A stretch of DNA of 22,279 nucleotides from a virus. The notes under the pieces are model-generated. The model made no database searches. It was not told the origin of the DNA and was given only the letters and a program-made list of their open reading frames with translations. Positions 1-6,017 of the stretch are shown piece by piece (position 1 is the stretch's first letter; each line of letters opens with the position of its first letter). Where the stretch lies: the IMG/VR virus record IMGVR_UViG_3300049847_000388, positions 1 to 22,279 of that record. One strand, given 5' to 3'. Made by a program: the position numbers and the translations under genes.

Positions 1-216
1 GTGTTCGGCAATGCGCTGGTGTACGGCGCTGCGCAGGTGTTCGGCAAGGCGCGGGTGTTCGCTGACGCGCGGGTATACGGCGATGCGCAGGTGTCCGGCG
101 ATGCGCGGGTGTTCGGCAACGCGCTGGTGCTCGGCAATGCGCGGGTGTACGGCGATGCGCTGGTGTACGGCGCTGCGCTGGTGTCCGGCGATGCGCGGGC
201 GCGCGGCAATGCGCCG
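1..216 (+). repeat. Twelve imperfect 18-bp tandem repeats
   Basis: Twelve consecutive 18-base units follow the consensus GTGTnCGGCnATGCGCnG. Units 6 (91-108) and 11 (181-198) are identical. Differences between units mostly fall at the codon positions that vary in the encoded hexapeptide, so the repeat is coding in origin. It is a likely slippage or recombination site. Confidence 0.85.
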
Positions 217-384
217 GACGAAAAAACGCCCGCACAAGGCGGGCGTAAAAGTGCCATCGAAAACGATTCACTCGCCGATGTTCAGGTCCAGGCGCACCAG
301 TGGGAGCGCGTTGTACGCGTCGATGCTGAAGTCTGTGAGCAGCATTTGCGCCTCGATCTTGCGGCGCTTGACCAGGCCCGGTAG
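1..384 (+). CDS. Hexapeptide-repeat (left-handed beta-helix-like) protein, 5'-truncated by window edge
   Basis: The frame opens at base 1 and stops at a TAG at 382-384. Residues 1-72 are twelve six-residue units of the form V-[FYS]-G-[DN]-A-x (for example VYGDAL, VSGDAR), the pattern of left-handed parallel beta-helix repeat proteins found in many phages and bacteria. After the repeats the frame enters DEKTP, crosses the minus-strand terminator at 221-246, and overlaps the endolysin antisense for 117 bases. That tail looks non-native. In proteins of this type I would expect a capping C-terminal segment, and none is visible. The gene may therefore be decayed or cut by recombination at about 217. 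It is the only gene here on the plus strand. Its true start lies left of the window and its function is unknown. Confidence 0.55.
   Translation: MFGNALVYGAAQVFGKARVFADARVYGDAQVSGDARVFGNALVLGNARVYGDALVYGAALVSGDARARGNAPDEKTPAQGGRKSAIENDSLADVQVQAHQWERVVRVDAEVCEQHLRLDLAALDQAR
221..250 (-). terminator. Intrinsic terminator of the late operon
   Basis: On the minus strand an 8-bp perfect GC-rich stem (ACGCCCGC, pairing 239-246 with 226-233) with the 5-nt loop CTTGT is followed directly by a run of Ts (226-221). It starts 22 bases after the endolysin stop codon, so it would end the whole minus-strand operon. The plus-strand reading of the same hairpin is followed by AAAA, so it should work in one direction only. 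Confidence 0.9.
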
Positions 385-792
385 CGGCCGACCCCCTGCG
401 TTGACCCACAGTCGGCAGTTGGCCGCCGCGGCCTCGAAGTTGCCGGCGACCAGGTGCCGGCGCATCCCGCTCGAGGCCCAGGCAATCTCGCCGAGATTCC
501 AGCACCACGAAACGCACGCCGCCAATCTGAGGGAGTGCTCCCGTTCCAAAAACCCAGGCAGAACTTTTAACACCGGCGGGGCGTAGATAGTCTGCATTTT
601 GTGCAGCATGCTCGAGATGCATTCGGCGTAGGTCATTCCAGGTTGACCCCCTCCGCAAACCTCGCCGAATCCGATCGTCGGAATGCCGATCGGGTCGAGG
701 TATGGATGGTACAGGCCATCCGCCCCGAGCTTCTCGCATCCCTCGAACGTGGCAATCGTGCGCGCGACGATCAGAAGTTGCGTGCCGTTCAC
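268..792 (-). CDS. Endolysin, GH24 phage-type lysozyme (muramidase)
   Basis: The 174-aa product hydrolyses the MurNAc-GlcNAc bond of peptidoglycan at the end of infection. The T4-lysozyme-like catalytic triad sits in the N-terminal lobe: E17 in FEG, D33 in YLDP and T39 in PTIGFG. The C-terminal motif NAGGRPLPGL followed by KRR is typical of the family. Length matches phage lysozymes (about 150-180 aa). The start is a GTG at 792 whose GTGA overlaps the stop of the membrane protein upstream, so translation is probably coupled. There is no signal peptide or hydrophobic SAR anchor at the N-terminus, which implies release through a holin, and the gene just upstream is a good holin candidate. An intrinsic terminator follows at once. 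Confidence 0.93.
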   Translation of the reverse strand: MNGTQLLIVARTIATFEGCEKLGADGLYHPYLDPIGIPTIGFGEVCGGGQPGMTYAECISSMLHKMQTIYAPPVLKVLPGFLEREHSLRLAACVSWCWNLGEIAWASSGMRRHLVAGNFEAAAANCRLWVNAGGRPLPGLVKRRKIEAQMLLTDFSIDAYNALPLVRLDLNIGE

Positions 793-1310
793 TTCTTGCT
801 CTTGAGCAGGGAGCGATCCATGAGCAGGTACCCGAAGACGCTCGAGGCGACCCCCATGAACGCCTCGATGAGCAGCATGGCACTGACCCCCTCCGGCGCT
901 TTCCCGGCGAACGCGAAGCCGGTCAGGAGGAAGAACATCGTGGTCGCGGTGATCGTGAGGTAGGGCCGCTGGAACCGGTTGATAAAGTCGATGAACTTGA
1001 TCCCGGTCGGCGCGGCTTCGGCCCGCTGAAGCGCGCCAATGGCCTCCACAGTGCGCGATTCCATCTCGATCGACGCCTGTTCGATCTTGCCCGCCATGTC
1101 GGCCGCGATCTTGCGCAGGTCGATATCGCCCTGCATCTTCGCCAACTCGAGCCGTGACTCGCGCTCCTCCTTCGCGAGATCGTGTTGCAACTTGGCGAGC
1201 AGTATCTGTTGCTCAAACTCCTGTTTCTTCTCGAAATAGCCGAGGAACCGCTCGGCCACGGCCCGGAAGGCACCGCCCCCGAGCAGCGAGAGCAGTGACG
1301 CGATGATCAT
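789..1310 (-). CDS. Probable holin (GTA-type 3TM holin-like membrane protein)
   Basis: This 173-aa protein has three parts. Residues 1-25 form a hydrophobic or amphipathic segment (MIIASLLSLLGGG). Residues 28-100 are a highly charged helical, probably coiled-coil, stretch (KKQEFEQQ, KEERESRLELAK). A C-terminal hydrophobic pair lies at about 116-135 (PYLTITATTMFFLLTGFAF) and 142-164, ending in a basic tail SLLKSKK. This layout resembles the holin family first described in gene transfer agents. Its position directly before the lysozyme, with a GTGA overlap, supports a holin role: permeabilising the inner membrane so the endolysin can exit. GGGAG lies about 7-8 bases upstream of the ATG, which overlaps the previous stop (ATGA). 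The holin role rests on topology and context. Confidence 0.7.
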   Translation of the reverse strand: MIIASLLSLLGGGAFRAVAERFLGYFEKKQEFEQQILLAKLQHDLAKEERESRLELAKMQGDIDLRKIAADMAGKIEQASIEMESRTVEAIGALQRAEAAPTGIKFIDFINRFQRPYLTITATTMFFLLTGFAFAGKAPEGVSAMLLIEAFMGVASSVFGYLLMDRSLLKSKK

Positions 1311-1546
1311 TTGCGTCTCCCGCCTTGCTGCCGCAGATCGGCGACGAGCTTCTCGAGCGCCGCGATGCGCTCGGCTTGCTCCCGGACCTCGGCCTGTAGC
1401 ATGTCGAGCTTCATCGCCTGATTCAGTTCCGAGGCCGCGCTTTCGGCGGGCCTGCGCGTGCGCTGGTCGATCGTGGTCATGGCTTCTTGCAGCGATGCCA
1501 CGTGTTGCTCGAGGCGGTGCATCTGATTCTGGAATTCGACGGACAC
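1307..1546 (-). CDS. Small coiled-coil protein of unknown function
   Basis: I place the start at the GTG at 1546 because AAGGAG lies 7 bases upstream (1554-1559), right after the stop of the preceding tail gene. This gives 79 aa. A longer upstream-extended frame exists but would run back through the preceding tail gene. The protein is almost entirely helical and heptad-like: MHRLEQHVASLQEAM at residues 9-23, then LDMLQAEV, EQAERIAALEKLVADL and a basic end QQGGRRK. No membrane segment or lipobox is visible, so it is not an obvious spanin. It sits between the adsorption genes and the lysis pair and overlaps the holin start by ATGA. It could be a lysis accessory protein or a minor structural protein. 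I do not recognise a family. Confidence 0.75.
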   Translation of the reverse strand: MSVEFQNQMHRLEQHVASLQEAMTTIDQRTRRPAESAASELNQAMKLDMLQAEVREQAERIAALEKLVADLRQQGGRRK

Positions 1547-1553
1547 TGTGGTG

Positions 1554-1559
1554 CTCCTT
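1554..1559 (-). promoter_or_regulatory. Ribosome binding site (AAGGAG) that fixes a GTG start
   Basis: AAGGAG on the minus strand, 7 bases before the GTG at 1546, overlaps the stop region of the upstream gene. It is the strongest Shine-Dalgarno match near this reading frame and decides between the 79-aa form and longer in-frame extensions. Confidence 0.8.
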
Positions 1560-2385
1560 ATATCAAGTGGACATTCAAAACAGGTTTGCGGGGCGCTCCG
1601 AACGATAGCATGATCGTCGACCACGGGCCGCTGGTCTGCCCCGTGTGCGACCATACAGGCGTCTCGACTGCGGTGGTGACCCGAGCGGCGGCATAGACGG
1701 CGGCGGTATTCGTGTAGTCTGGATACTGCCCGAGATGCCACCATCCCGCCGGCTCGTTGAGGTCGGTGATCGGGGCGTTACCGCCCCCGCCGACTACCGC
1801 GGTCGCGGTGAGCGTGATCGAATCCTTGAACTTGGTGTTGCCTGACGCGGTGATGCTCGGGGTGCCGGTACCGGACGAGGCGAGCGTAGCCGCCCCAACT
1901 TCCCCTGGCCCGCCGTTGATGTTGAACACGAACGTCTGGAACGTCGCGTAACTGGACCCCGTGAACGTGACCGTGAACGTGAGATCAGTGACCGCGGCGG
2001 TAGCCGGCGCGCTCCATATCTCAGGGTGAGTCTGCCCGCCGTTGACCGACGTACCTTGCGCGTGCCGGGTCCAAGTGAAGCCCGCGGAGTCGGTGATCGT
2101 GCTGATCGTCGTTACGCCGTACTGCGAGGACATGAGGACTATGCGATCGCCCTTCTTCACGTCGATAGTGCGCTCGGTCCAAGTGTGCGTCGTGACCGGC
2201 CCGGTGTTCGGCGTGGCTCCATTGTTCGACCCAATGCGAACCGCTTGGCCGTAACCCTCGCGAAGCATCGTGTATTGGCCGAACCCGATAGCCACGTCCG
2301 CGCCGATCTGCGTGGCGCGGGCATTCGGTGCAGCGCTCGAGATCGCATACTCGGCGCCTGCTTGAGTGACTCGAATGAAGGCCAT
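1558..2385 (-). CDS. Beta-sandwich tail-associated protein, possible adhesin
   Basis: The 275-aa protein is rich in Thr, Ser, Gly and Val with few charges, as expected for an extracellular beta-rich virion protein. The central segment (about residues 68-155: TIDVKKGDRIVLMSS, TISTITDSAGFTWTR, EIWSAPATAAVTDLTFTVTF) matches a beta-sandwich pattern that recurs in phage and bacterial surface proteins. A second half (about 160-268) contains TLASSGTGTPSITASG, SITLTATAVVGGGGNAP and a Trp-rich PAGWWHLGQYPDYTNT, ending TIMLSFGAPRKP. The start overlaps the previous stop as TAATG at 2385. It is the last tail-type gene before the coiled-coil and lysis genes. A role in receptor binding is inferred from context only. 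Confidence 0.8.
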   Translation of the reverse strand: MAFIRVTQAGAEYAISSAAPNARATQIGADVAIGFGQYTMLREGYGQAVRIGSNNGATPNTGPVTTHTWTERTIDVKKGDRIVLMSSQYGVTTISTITDSAGFTWTRHAQGTSVNGGQTHPEIWSAPATAAVTDLTFTVTFTGSSYATFQTFVFNINGGPGEVGAATLASSGTGTPSITASGNTKFKDSITLTATAVVGGGGNAPITDLNEPAGWWHLGQYPDYTNTAAVYAAARVTTAVETPVWSHTGQTSGPWSTIMLSFGAPRKPVLNVHLI

Positions 2386-3464
2386 TACACGGTCACCTTT
2401 ACGCCGACCTCGAGGGCGTTCACCCCGGCTTCGGTCCAGTTGGCGGACGTGGCCGGGTCCTGCGTGTACGCCTCGTGCACGCCCATGTACTCGGTTGTCA
2501 TCGGCTCGGAGGTCCCGAGATACACCGTGCCCCCGCTGCGGATCGCGTTCGCCACGCTGCGATCGCCGGGGAAGTCGACCTTAGCGATAGCGTAGGGCCG
2601 CACGGCGAGGATGGTAGGGGTGGCCGCCATGATGGGAACGTTCGCCATGTCAAGCGTGGTCGTCGCGTTCAGGGTGGCGGACTGGATATAGGTCGTGTCA
2701 TCGTCCTGCGTGCCGCGCTCGCTCACGCTGCCGAAGTCGGTGCCCGCTGCCGGGGTAAGCCCCGTGTTCGAGCCCGTACCGGTTGGAAACAGGTCGCGTG
2801 TGAACATCTTGCCCCATCGTCCGCCGCGCGCCGCGCCCGGATCGAAGTACAGATCAGAGTAGTAGCGGTGCGCGCCGAACATACCGGCCCCCGCACTCAC
2901 GCCAAAGGAGTCGACCATGTTGGTCCCCAACCCGATGGAGTCGCACCCGGCAACGGTGCCTTTCTTCGTGTTGCCCGAGAATGTGCCCGCGGCGACGCCG
3001 TTCACGAAGCCGTTGAAAATGCCCCCGGTCGAGGCCAACTTGAATTCGATCTCGACGAAGGCCCACGACCCCCGCCAGAACCGCTGCACGGTATCGGTGA
3101 ACAGGGGGACGTATGCCCCGCCGCCCGTGATCAGGCCGGCCACAAGTTGCCCCGAGGCGTTGACGCCGAAGGACACATCCGGTTGCGAGCCCTGCCCGAC
3201 CACCCCGAGCACGATCTGATCCCCGAGCGACATGCATTTGACCCAGAACCCGGCGTACCCGGTGCCGGTGAACGTGGCGCTAGAGGACCAAAGCACGCCG
3301 CACGCGGTTGAGGACGGAGTGATCTTCAGCCCCGGAGCGCCGAGCGTGCGCCCGCCGTTCGCTGCGATCGTGACTTCGGTTGTCGGCGCGAGCACCGCCA
3401 TCGAGCGCGCGAGTTGCGCGATACTCGCGCGGCGGAAGGACTCAACGAGAACATCGCGGCTCAT
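2385..3464 (-). CDS. Lectin-like tail protein, paralogue of the upstream gene
   Basis: The 359-aa protein has a central jelly-roll or LamG-like pattern at about residues 65-215 (FTGTGYAGFWVK, WRGSWAFVEIEFKLA, GIFNGFVNGVAAGTF, YSDLYFDPGAARGGRWG). Its C-terminus is HEAYTQDPATSANWTEAGVNALEVGVKVTV. The ending HEAY-DP-W-NALE-G-KVT is shared with the adjacent gene at 3461-4567, as are TGTGYAGF and YFDPG, so the pair arose by duplication. The start is the ATG of an ATGA overlap at 3464. It is probably an exposed virion protein that binds a glycan or another tail component. The concanavalin-like fold is inferred from pattern, not from a search. Confidence 0.82.
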   Translation of the reverse strand: MSRDVLVESFRRASIAQLARSMAVLAPTTEVTIAANGGRTLGAPGLKITPSSTACGVLWSSSATFTGTGYAGFWVKCMSLGDQIVLGVVGQGSQPDVSFGVNASGQLVAGLITGGGAYVPLFTDTVQRFWRGSWAFVEIEFKLASTGGIFNGFVNGVAAGTFSGNTKKGTVAGCDSIGLGTNMVDSFGVSAGAGMFGAHRYYSDLYFDPGAARGGRWGKMFTRDLFPTGTGSNTGLTPAAGTDFGSVSERGTQDDDTTYIQSATLNATTTLDMANVPIMAATPTILAVRPYAIAKVDFPGDRSVANAIRSGGTVYLGTSEPMTTEYMGVHEAYTQDPATSANWTEAGVNALEVGVKVTV

Positions 3465-4567
3465 GCTGTCACCTTTTGGCCGATCTCGAGCGCGTTAAGC
3501 TTGGCCGTGGTCCACGCCGTACTATCGGTCGGGTCTGTGGCGTAGGCTTCATGCGCGGTGACGAAAGTGGTCGACACGACTGCGGCGGCCGTTCCGGTGG
3601 CCGTGCCTCCGGTAGACTTCGTGAGCAGCGCGCCCGAGCGTGAAGACGTTACGTCCGTGCGCCAGGACACGACCGGTTGCACGCACGGAATGATCGCCGT
3701 GCCCGTGATCGCGATCTGATTGTCGATGTTGTACGTGTCCAGTTGGTTCACGGTGGATGACTCGACATAGGTCGCGTCGGCGTCATGAGACCCGATCGGG
3801 TCGTCGACGTTGCTCACGTTCGTGCCCGACAACGGGGTGAACTGCGTGGTCGTACCCGCGGCGTTCGCCAAGGCGTACACCCCGAAGTGGTCCTTCCATC
3901 GGGCGCCGTACAGGCCACCGGGGTCGAAGTACCATTCGCCATGCGTGCGCAGGCGGGTGACCTGCGAGGTCCCCGCGGCGATACCGAACGCCGATGCGAG
4001 TTGCCCCCCGAGGCTCATCCCGTCCACGCCCGCCGTACCGGCGTGCAGCATGTTGCCCGTGTAGGCGACGCATTGGGCGCCGTTGACCCACGCGTCCAGG
4101 AAGCCGCCCCCGCCCGCGTTGGCGAACTTGTAGCGCATCTCGACGAAAGCCCACAGGCCAGCGCGGAACACGGGGAGTTGCGAACGGGCGAACAGAATGT
4201 ACGCCCCGGCTGTGGTCGCATCGCCAACGATGAATTTCCCGAACTGGTCGTATCCGAATGCGATCTGCCCAACCGCACCGACCCAAAAATTCCCGAGCAC
4301 GGTATCGAGCACAGTGCTCGACACCGCGTTTATCGTTGACGGCTTGACGCTGAACCCGGCGTACCCGGTGCCGGTGTAGATGGTGGACACGGATCGCTTG
4401 ATGCCGTGCGCCGCCGCCCCTGGCGTGCTTTCATAGCCGTACGTCCCGGCGCGGCGTCCCGCTCCTGCGGTGATAGCGTGCGTGCCACTGGTCGTGACGG
4501 TGTACGCCTGCCCTTGCTGCGCAGTCGACAGGCGTTGGAACGTCTCGATGAAGGCGTCCTTCGCCAT
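3461..4567 (-). CDS. Lectin-like tail protein, paralogue of the downstream gene
   Basis: The start is the ATG at 4567, which overlaps the previous TAA as TAATG and gives 368 aa (MAKDAFIETFQRLSTAQQ). A longer in-frame extension to 4936 is Arg/His-rich and is only antisense-type read-through into the preceding gene. Shared features with the neighbour at 2385-3464 are TGTGYAGFSVK, LWAFVEMRYKFANAGGGGFLDAWVNG, WYFDPGGLYGARWK, DADATYVESSTVNQLDTYN and the C-terminal block HEAYATDPTDSTAWTTAKLNALEIGQKVTA. The middle resembles a concanavalin A or LamG sandwich. Divergence from the paralogue is highest in the central surface region. It is likely a minor virion or adsorption protein. Confidence 0.82.
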   Translation of the reverse strand: MAKDAFIETFQRLSTAQQGQAYTVTTSGTHAITAGAGRRAGTYGYESTPGAAAHGIKRSVSTIYTGTGYAGFSVKPSTINAVSSTVLDTVLGNFWVGAVGQIAFGYDQFGKFIVGDATTAGAYILFARSQLPVFRAGLWAFVEMRYKFANAGGGGFLDAWVNGAQCVAYTGNMLHAGTAGVDGMSLGGQLASAFGIAAGTSQVTRLRTHGEWYFDPGGLYGARWKDHFGVYALANAAGTTTQFTPLSGTNVSNVDDPIGSHDADATYVESSTVNQLDTYNIDNQIAITGTAIIPCVQPVVSWRTDVTSSRSGALLTKSTGGTATGTAAAVVSTTFVTAHEAYATDPTDSTAWTTAKLNALEIGQKVTA

Positions 4568-5262
4568 TACGGGATGCTCGCTTTGAACGTGAGGCCGATA
4601 TCGGCGAGGGTCGCGTCCGCGGTGGCCGGCCCGATCACTTGGAAGTAGTCGCCGATCGCGAACGTCGTTGCCGTGGTGAAGGTAACCGTCGGGACGGTGC
4701 CTGCTGCGGCCCACACGAGCGTGCCGATCGAAGCCCCGTTCTTGTACAGCGTGACCGTGGTGCTCGCGGTAGCGGCCACGAGCGCCACGAACGAGGAACC
4801 TGTCAACGATGCGGGCAGCGTGGCGCTCGTGGCGAACTTGTACGCCGCGATCAACTTCTGCGAGTTGCCCATCGCGCCGTCGAGCGTGACGGCGATATCC
4901 ATGCTCGTCGAACCCCCGCCCGATACGGTCGCCCACGAAAGGACGCCCGATCCGTCGGTTTTAAGGTACTGATTCGACGTGCCGTCGTCCACCGGCAGCG
5001 TCAGCGTGTAATTCGCGGTCATGCCCGTCGTGGGACGCTGGAAGGTGATCTTCCAGTCCGCTCCGGAGGCCGCTGCGTCACTGTTCAGGACGAAGGAGTC
5101 GCCAGAGATGTTGACGAGCGACGCAGTCACCGCAGAGTCTGCGGTATCGCCGCCGTTGCGAATGAGCAGATTCGACCCGCTCGCTTTCAGTCGCGGGCCG
5201 GACAATCCGAGACGGAAGAACGTCTGGATGGTGCCGAAGATATCTTGCCAAGTGCCGGCCAT
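4567..5262 (-). CDS. Tail protein with conserved N-terminal docking module (copy 2)
   Basis: This 231-aa protein starts at ATG 5262, with GGGAG 5 bases upstream (5268-5272). Residues 1-112 (MAGTWQDIFGTIQTFFRLGLSG, LLIRNGGDTADSAVTAS, LPVDDGTSNQYL, KTDGSGVLSW) are nearly the same as in the gene at 5318-6007. The DDG-x-x-NQ-L-x-TDG-x-G-LSW strand is common in phage fibre and tail proteins. The C-terminal half (about 118-231) is different: MDIAVTLDGAMGNSQKLIAAYKFA, then beta-rich VTLYKNGASIGTLVW and AIGDYFQVIGPATADATLADIGLTFKASIP. The likely reading is a common docking domain carrying interchangeable distal domains. A stable stem-loop lies just upstream of its ribosome binding site. Confidence 0.82.
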   Translation of the reverse strand: MAGTWQDIFGTIQTFFRLGLSGPRLKASGSNLLIRNGGDTADSAVTASLVNISGDSFVLNSDAAASGADWKITFQRPTTGMTANYTLTLPVDDGTSNQYLKTDGSGVLSWATVSGGGSTSMDIAVTLDGAMGNSQKLIAAYKFATSATLPASLTGSSFVALVAATASTTVTLYKNGASIGTLVWAAAGTVPTVTFTTATTFAIGDYFQVIGPATADATLADIGLTFKASIP

Positions 5263-5276
5263 GCTTGCTCCCGATT

Positions 5277-5298
5277 GGGGAGAGCCGAAGCCCTCCCC
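5277..5298 (-). promoter_or_regulatory. Intercistronic 9-bp stem with UUCG tetraloop
   Basis: In the minus-strand RNA, GGGGAGGGC and GCUCUCCCC pair over 9 bp (one G-U) around a UUCG loop closed by C-G, which is among the most stable tetraloop types. It lies in the 55-base gap between two paralogous tail genes, 19 bases after the upstream stop and 4 bases before the GGGAG of the next gene. No U-run follows, so it is probably not a plain terminator. It could stabilise mRNA ends, guide processing, or tune initiation of the next gene. Confidence 0.75.
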
Positions 5299-5317
5299 GT
5301 GTCACTCAACTACCAGA

Positions 5318-6007
5318 TCACGACGGGGTGTAGTACTCGACTTCGATGCGCGCCGCCCCCGCCGATGCGCCACCGGCCGCGTAGGTCGCGATGATCGCCT
5401 CCGCGCCCTGCGCCGTGAGGCCCGGATGCACGGCGAAGGTCGTCGTGGCCGTTGCGGTGAGATCGTTCTGCGTGGATGCCATATACTTCGACGTGGTGCC
5501 CGAAATACCCACACTCACCGTCGGCGTGCCGTTGAAGGCCGTGTCAACGATGATGCGGACCTCGTTGATGATGTCCGAGGCGCCGGTCGTGAACATCGTG
5601 ACCGGCGAAGTCGAACCGAATGCGAGGGACGTACTATCGACCTTGGCGCTCGAGGCGGTGCTCGCCGACGAGGCCCACGACAGCACGCCCGCGCCGTCGG
5701 TTGACAGCACCTGGTTGGGCGTGCCATCGTCCACGGGCAGGGTCAGCGTGTAGCTCGCCGTCATGCCCGTAGAAGGACGTTGGATGGTGATCGACCAGTC
5801 GGCGCCCGTAGCTGCGGCGTCCGAGTTGATGATCAGGCCAACGTCACCCGAAGAACTGTGCGAGCTTGCCGTCACGGTCGCGTCAGCGGTGTCGCCACCG
5901 TTGCGCACGACCAGGTTCGAGCCATTCGCCTTCAGCCGCGGGCCAGACAGACCCAAGCGGAAGAAGGACTGCAACGTACCAAATGCATCGGTCCAGATAC
6001 CGGCCAT
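5318..6007 (-). CDS. Tail protein with conserved N-terminal docking module (copy 1)
   Basis: The 229-aa protein starts at ATG 6007 with AAGGAG at 6014-6019, overlapping the upstream TAA and 6 bases from the start. Residues 1-113 match the N-terminal module of the gene at 4567-5262 (FFRLGLSGPRLKA-GSNL, RNGGDTAD, TGADW, LPVDDGT). Residues about 125-229 (FGSTSPVTMFTTG, EVRIIVDTAFNG, VGISGTTSKYMASTQND, GASAGAARIEVEY) match instead the C-terminal domain of the beta-helix spike at 6018-7388. The protein is thus a chimera of two modules found in its two neighbours. It is probably a virion surface or adsorption component. No enzyme motif is visible. Confidence 0.83.
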   Translation of the reverse strand: MAGIWTDAFGTLQSFFRLGLSGPRLKANGSNLVVRNGGDTADATVTASSHSSSGDVGLIINSDAAATGADWSITIQRPSTGMTASYTLTLPVDDGTPNQVLSTDGAGVLSWASSASTASSAKVDSTSLAFGSTSPVTMFTTGASDIINEVRIIVDTAFNGTPTVSVGISGTTSKYMASTQNDLTATATTTFAVHPGLTAQGAEAIIATYAAGGASAGAARIEVEYYTPS

Positions 6008-6017
6008 GTGAGACTCC

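Noticed and set aside
1-216. CRISPR array
   Set aside because: The 18-bp units are contiguous, have no spacers and encode a regular hexapeptide, so this is a coding tandem repeat.
5277-5298. Intrinsic terminator between the two docking-module genes
   Set aside because: The stem is strong but AATCGGGAG follows in place of a T-run, so I list it as an RNA structure only.
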